The translations under genes were made by a program, and so were the position numbers. Positions 14,615 through 18,583 of a stretch of 18,583 nt of DNA are shown piece after piece. Where the stretch lies: the NCBI GenBank assembly GCA_031411235.1, contig JANOAR010000067.1, positions 1 to 18,583 of the forward strand, in the 5' to 3' direction. Numbering within the stretch: the stretch's first letter is position 1; each line of letters begins with the position of its first letter. Below the pieces are notes generated by a model. The model did no database searches, was not told where the DNA came from, and saw nothing but the letters and a program-made list of their open reading frames with translations. Source of the DNA: JANOAR01 sp031411235. GTDB lineage: Bacteria > Verrucomicrobiota > Verrucomicrobiia > Verrucomicrobiales > Verrucomicrobiaceae.

Positions 14615-16035
14615 ACACTGAGCTGCTTTTGCCACTGGCCGAGCGTTATGTGCGTTTCCGCGAAACCGTCTTCAGCGGACTAGAGGAGTCGCCACCACTG
14701 GCGGGCTGGGCCGAGCCGATGACGGAGCTGCACTTGCAGAGCCGTTGGTTTGCCGGGGAGTTTGGCAGTCACTTCACGACGGTGTGTGGCCGCAGTGTGA
14801 TGGTGCGCGATTTCGGGATATGGAATCATGGCGCAGGGCCAGACTTCAATGCTTGCACGGTGCTCATCGACGGCCAGCAAGTCACAGGCGACATCGAGTT
14901 GGATCCCGATGTGCGCGACTGGGAGCGGCATCAACACGGCGCGAATCCCGACTACCAGCGAGTGGTGCTGCACTTGTATTTATATGCACCGCAGGAGGGG
15001 CGCTTCTACACCCGCGATGTGGGACATCGCGAGGTGCCGCAGGTGGTGCTGACGCCTGCGATGCTGGACGATGGATCGCAGACTTCTGGCGCACTGGCAG
15101 AAGCTCGCCTTGGGCGCTGCGCGGTGCCATTGAGTGCGATGAGCCACGGGCGTGTGCAGTCGCTCATCGAGGCGGCAGCGCAGTACCGGCTGGCACGGAA
15201 ATCGCGGCGTCTGCATCAGTGGGTGGCAGCGCATGGCCGCGAGCAGACGGCTTATCAGGCGCTGGCCGAGACGCTGGGCTACAAGGCGAATGCGCAGCCT
15301 TTTCTAGTGCTGGCGCAGCGGCTGCCACTGCGGCGGCTACTGGCGATGCAGGCTGAGGAACGCGAGGCTCTGCTATTTGGCGCGGCAGGCTTTTTGGATG
15401 CGACGCCCTTTGATGACAAAGGTGACGATACGCGCGCCTACCTGCGGGGCCTGTGGGCGCAGTGGTGGAAGCAGCGCGATGAATTCACCCGCTGGATCGT
15501 GCCGCCAGCGAACCTGCACTGGAGTCTGCGGGCCGTGCGCCCTGGGAATCATCCGCAGCGGCGCGTGGCAGCCTTGGCAGCGATGCTGGCGGTGTGGCCT
15601 GCGATCTATCGCGGGCTAAAAAATGCGGAGGCGTGGGACTGCGAAGCGTGGTGCGAGGTGTTCACAAAGCTATCGCACGACTACTGGGCAAGGCACTACA
15701 CGCTCACTGCGGAAGCCGCTGCGAAGCCAGTGGCGATGGTGGGCGAGACGCGGGTGCAAGAGATGCTGGCGAATGTGGTGTATCCGCTGCTCGTGCCAGA
15801 TCGCCCGCTGCTGTGGGCCGAGTATCTGGACTTGCCCGCGATGTTGGAGAATCAGAAAGCGAAGCGTGCGAGCTTGCGCTTGTTCGGCGACGGCTCGGCA
15901 CTTGCTGCTGTGTTCAAAAAGAAGCTGCATCACCAGCAAGGCTTGGTGCAGTTGTATGAAGATTTTTGCTTGGTGGACGACTCGGCCTGCGCGGATTGTC
16001 CCTTCCCGGAAAGGATCAAACAATGGGCGGAATAG
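14611..16035 (+). CDS. DUF2851 family protein
   Basis: This conserved protein of the DUF2851 family, known from Bacteroidota and Verrucomicrobiota, has no established function. It has 474 residues and no signal peptide. The N-terminal domain carries the family signature: TELHLQSRWFAGEFG near 38-52, WNHGAGPDF at 71-79, IDGQQVTGDIELD near 86-98, DWERHQHG at 103-110 and YQRVVLHLYLY near 115-125. The order GPDF then GD(I)E is reminiscent of a PD-(D/E)xK nuclease core, which is inference. A long helical domain follows, and the C-terminus has a Cys triplet in FCLVDDSACADCPFP (C453, C460, C463) that could bind metal. The start at 14611 is fixed by the ATGA overlap with the HAD gene. The 3' end overlaps the next gene by 13 bases. 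Confidence 0.88.
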   Translation: MNTELLLPLAERYVRFRETVFSGLEESPPLAGWAEPMTELHLQSRWFAGEFGSHFTTVCGRSVMVRDFGIWNHGAGPDFNACTVLIDGQQVTGDIELDPDVRDWERHQHGANPDYQRVVLHLYLYAPQEGRFYTRDVGHREVPQVVLTPAMLDDGSQTSGALAEARLGRCAVPLSAMSHGRVQSLIEAAAQYRLARKSRRLHQWVAAHGREQTAYQALAETLGYKANAQPFLVLAQRLPLRRLLAMQAEEREALLFGAAGFLDATPFDDKGDDTRAYLRGLWAQWWKQRDEFTRWIVPPANLHWSLRAVRPGNHPQRRVAALAAMLAVWPAIYRGLKNAEAWDCEAWCEVFTKLSHDYWARHYTLTAEAAAKPVAMVGETRVQEMLANVVYPLLVPDRPLLWAEYLDLPAMLENQKAKRASLRLFGDGSALAAVFKKKLHHQQGLVQLYEDFCLVDDSACADCPFPERIKQWAE

Positions 16036-18158
16036 AGCGCCTCATTTTTTTGCTGTGCCTGTGGGCCAGCATTGCCCACGCTCAGTGGCCACAGTCCTAC
16101 CATGTGAAATCGGTGGCCCCCACCGTCTCGCCATTGCTGCCCGACACCCAGCTCGTGGTGTTGAGTGCGACGCGCGATGAACGGGAACTGCTGCTGCGCG
16201 TGGGTATCTTCAACGCAGGCACCAAGACGCTGCTGGCGAATGAGCCGCTACGCACCAGCGCTATGTCGCTCACCACCTTTGCCAATGGCGTGCGCAGCGA
16301 GGTGCAGCCCAGCACAGCGACGCTGGACGCGGTGACTCCGCCCGAGGGCCTGCCTGGGAAGACGATGAACGTGGGCCTGCTCGCGTTTCGATTTGCGAAC
16401 AAAGAGCCCTCGCCGGGCACGCTGGAATTGCGGGTACCGATGTTCCGCCCGGTGTTCTTCACGCTGGACAATGAGAAGCGCTTTGCCCCCATCGACTGGA
16501 CGGCAGCGCAGTCATCATCGGTGATCGACTACGAGATGAAAGCGACGTTGGAGCAGCTCGCGATCATCCCGCTGCGGGTGAAGGCGATGACGGTGAAAAA
16601 CGAAGCGCTGGAGTTCTCCCTGACCTTCCGCAATGCCTCGCGATTCCCCATCACTTGGAAAGCGGGCGGGCCAAATGGCAGGACAGCGACGCTCCACACC
16701 GACCATGCCGAGCACCTGCGGCCCCTGGCCGTATCGGACTCGCTGGAATACCACGCAAAGCCGAAGCAAGAAGTCTGGGAAGCCAATACCACGCATAAAG
16801 GCTGGGTACGCTTCCCCCTGCCACACCCCCACGCAGCACAGGAGCTGCGCTTCGATTTCCCAGGCTACCCACCCCTGTGGATGCACTACAATAGCAAAAC
16901 TAGGCAATGGGACATGGCGGTGCGCACCGTGCCAGCGAATGCAGTCGCGACGAAGGTGGATGCCGTGCTCGCCGAGGAGCAGTGTTTCGCCGATATAAAG
17001 GCGTTCTGGAAGAACCTAACGCGGCTCCTGGGTAAGCGTGATTTCGACAGCCTGCTGCACGAGTTGCGTGGTGAAGCACGCAAGCAAATGCAGGCGATGC
17101 TGGTGAACTGGCAGAAGGTTCCTTTTGCCTCATACGAGTACTCCGTGCTGGAACATCAACGGGTGAAGCCGAGTGCCGATGGCACGGTGAAAGGCGTGCA
17201 GGTAGAACTGCGCTACACACTAGCGACGCTACCCAAAGACAATGTCTTCGTCGCCACCATGACCTGCGACATGCACCGACTCAAAGACGGCTCGTGGGTG
17301 CTGGACATCATCCACTACCCAAAGTATCCGCCCTTCTGGCTGCTAGGCTACTCGCACCTCATACAGTCGGAGCACTTCATGGTCTTCCACCGCGCTCTGC
17401 CCGATAGCGAGCAGCCGATGCAACTGGCCCTGAAGCAACTGGAAAAAGCTTACGCGCGACTGAGCAAAAGCGGCCTACCGCTGAAGTCTCGTTATGTCGC
17501 CTTCATCGTCGGCACGCGCGATGATTTTGAGAAGCTGACCAACCGCAACCCCAACACCTACTCGGGAGCCGCATCGAGCGGTTATGAGACCGAAAAGGGC
17601 AAGATCGCAGTGATCAACCAAGCCCTCTACATCAACGACTATCGCTTCTACGTGCTGCAACGCATGTGGGGCAAACAGGATCGCCAAACCACCATCCAAC
17701 ACGAGCTGGTGCATCTCGCGCTGGCTGATTTCACACGCCCCTGGACACCGCCGTGGCTCGTCGAGGGTATAGCCATGTTTTATGCCGAACAGTGCGACAG
17801 CTTCAGCCGTACAGCCCTCCGCGAGACATTGACGCCGAACATCTCACTGATGAACCTGAGCCAACTCACCACCTTGGGAGCCAATACCGAAAACCCACTT
17901 CAAGTCACCGCGCAGTATCAACTCAGCGGCGAGACCGTAGTCTGGTTGGAGAAAAAATATGGCGAGGCCGCCCTCATCAAACTCTATGCCGCCTTCGCCC
18001 AAGTGACACCCGAGGAATGGAGCAACGGCGGCGGCACAAACAAAAAGACCCTCGCCGCCGCCCAATTACGCGTGGCCAAACGCATCGTCGCCGCCACGCT
18101 CGATGGCCTCTCGCTGGAGCAACTCGATGCCGTGGTGAGGCTCGCAGTGGGGAGATGA
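16023..18158 (+). CDS. Secreted gluzincin-type metallopeptidase (peptidase MA-like)
   Basis: This large exported protein of 711 residues has a signal peptide, MGGIERLIFLLCLWASIAHA, with cleavage likely after AHA. Residues about 25-330 are beta-rich and unassigned. About 325-440 looks like an NTF2-like helical/beta unit (FADIKAFWKNLTRLL to DGSWVLDIIHYP). The C-terminal peptidase domain spans about 445-690, beginning SEHFMVFHRALPD. It holds the zinc motif QHELVHLAL with H560, E561 and H564, and the third ligand E581 in WLVEGIAMFYAE, the pattern of the peptidase MA-like (gluzincin) superfamily. The substrate is unknown. The start at 16023 gives the signal peptide and overlaps DUF2851 by 13 bases, so it is probably translated from the same message. 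Confidence 0.83.
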   Translation: MGGIERLIFLLCLWASIAHAQWPQSYHVKSVAPTVSPLLPDTQLVVLSATRDERELLLRVGIFNAGTKTLLANEPLRTSAMSLTTFANGVRSEVQPSTATLDAVTPPEGLPGKTMNVGLLAFRFANKEPSPGTLELRVPMFRPVFFTLDNEKRFAPIDWTAAQSSSVIDYEMKATLEQLAIIPLRVKAMTVKNEALEFSLTFRNASRFPITWKAGGPNGRTATLHTDHAEHLRPLAVSDSLEYHAKPKQEVWEANTTHKGWVRFPLPHPHAAQELRFDFPGYPPLWMHYNSKTRQWDMAVRTVPANAVATKVDAVLAEEQCFADIKAFWKNLTRLLGKRDFDSLLHELRGEARKQMQAMLVNWQKVPFASYEYSVLEHQRVKPSADGTVKGVQVELRYTLATLPKDNVFVATMTCDMHRLKDGSWVLDIIHYPKYPPFWLLGYSHLIQSEHFMVFHRALPDSEQPMQLALKQLEKAYARLSKSGLPLKSRYVAFIVGTRDDFEKLTNRNPNTYSGAASSGYETEKGKIAVINQALYINDYRFYVLQRMWGKQDRQTTIQHELVHLALADFTRPWTPPWLVEGIAMFYAEQCDSFSRTALRETLTPNISLMNLSQLTTLGANTENPLQVTAQYQLSGETVVWLEKKYGEAALIKLYAAFAQVTPEEWSNGGGTNKKTLAAAQLRVAKRIVAATLDGLSLEQLDAVVRLAVGR

Positions 18159-18248
18159 GAGGGGGACGATTCTCCCACGCCTGCGCTTTGACCTTTGCCA
18201 CCAGAGCAGCTAAAACCCTGTCACTCCACGAACTCGTGCCGACTCCTC

Positions 18249-18583
18249 ATGCTTGCCAACCAGTTCTACTCTGACTTTGACTTTGAAACGATGAAACCTC
18301 GGAAGGCTTATGCCGGGGAGTATCGCTCGCGATTTCAAATCGACCGCGACCGCATCATCCACAGCTCGGCGTTTCGGCGGCTGCAAAATAAGACGCAGGT
18401 GTTCCTCTCGGGTGAGTATGACTTCTACCGCACGCGGCTGACGCACAGCATCGAGGTCGCGCAGATCGGGCGCTCGATCTGTTCCTTTCTCCAGAGCAGG
18501 CACGCGGATTTGCTGGGCGATGCGGCATGGATTGATCCCGATCTGGTCGAGAGCGCCTGCCTCTCGCATGACCTGGGGCATCC
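18249..18583 (+). CDS. dgt: dGTPase-like HD-domain triphosphohydrolase (3' end outside window)
   Basis: The family hydrolyses dGTP or other dNTPs to the nucleoside and triphosphate. I translated 111 residues from the ATG at 18249 to the edge. Family motifs are present in order: RKAYAGEYRSRFQIDRDRI, HSSAFRRLQNKTQVF near 38-52, the first metal histidine H66 in RTRLTHSIEVAQIGR, and the HD pair H107-D108 in CLSHDLGHP. These are the hallmark of deoxyguanosinetriphosphate triphosphohydrolases. The rest, including the last metal aspartate, is beyond the window. The 90-base spacer upstream shows no Shine-Dalgarno site; the leader is GACTCCTC. Substrate specificity within the family varies, so dgt is used in the family sense. 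Confidence 0.88.
   Translation, partial: MLANQFYSDFDFETMKPRKAYAGEYRSRFQIDRDRIIHSSAFRRLQNKTQVFLSGEYDFYRTRLTHSIEVAQIGRSICSFLQSRHADLLGDAAWIDPDLVESACLSHDLGH

Noticed and set aside
18159..18180. Hairpin GGGGGA/TCTCCC after the peptidase gene as a terminator
   Set aside because: One mismatch in six pairs, no T run, and it overlaps the stop region; not supported.

Overview
The window looks like a chromosomal segment of a member of the Verrucomicrobiota, probably Verrucomicrobiales. This is inferred from gene content: a DUF2851 protein, a secreted LamG protein, an iduronate-2-sulfatase-like enzyme, DUF1573 plus rhodanese, an extended adenylate-kinase-like protein, and many small signal-peptide proteins. 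The intergenic repeats and the scarcity of Shine-Dalgarno sites also fit my recollection of this group. No database search was possible. I see no tRNA, rRNA, CRISPR array, transposase or phage gene.

Layout. (1) 1-2269, minus strand: glcD and glcE, two FAD subunits of glycolate oxidase, overlapping by ATGA; glcE runs off the left edge. (2) 2270-5890: a visibly more AT-rich, accessory-looking block. It holds a secreted LamG-domain protein, a small exported protein, an orphan HigA-type antitoxin, and a toxin-antitoxin-like pair made of an unrecognised small protein and a PIN-domain ribonuclease. A decayed fragment of a second higA follows directly after the PIN gene. (3) 5892-7100, minus strand: a nucleoside monophosphate kinase with a full adenylate kinase core and about 155 extra C-terminal residues. 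(4) 7101-7890: spacer with one small predicted membrane protein and a cluster of direct and inverted intergenic repeats. (5) 7891-18583, plus strand: a long co-oriented run made of a class V aminotransferase, DUF1573 with rhodanese (ATGA overlap), a small M50 site-2-type protease, an M20 dipeptidase, a sulfatase, a HAD hydrolase, DUF2851, a secreted gluzincin-type peptidase (these last three overlap end to end), and the start of a dGTPase.

How the genes work together. GlcD and GlcE would oxidise glycolate together with an iron-sulfur GlcF expected beyond the left edge. DUF1573 and the membrane-anchored rhodanese probably act together in the cell envelope. The HAD-DUF2851-peptidase genes are translationally coupled, but their joint role is unknown; this is the best candidate here for an undescribed functional unit. 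The 4.6-5.9 kb toxin-antitoxin patch shows duplication and decay of an antitoxin gene around an intact pair.

Many start codons given here are downstream of the longest possible reading frame. They were chosen from signal peptides, ATGA overlaps or family N-termini. Most uncoupled starts have no Shine-Dalgarno site and instead carry a short C/T-rich stretch just before the ATG.
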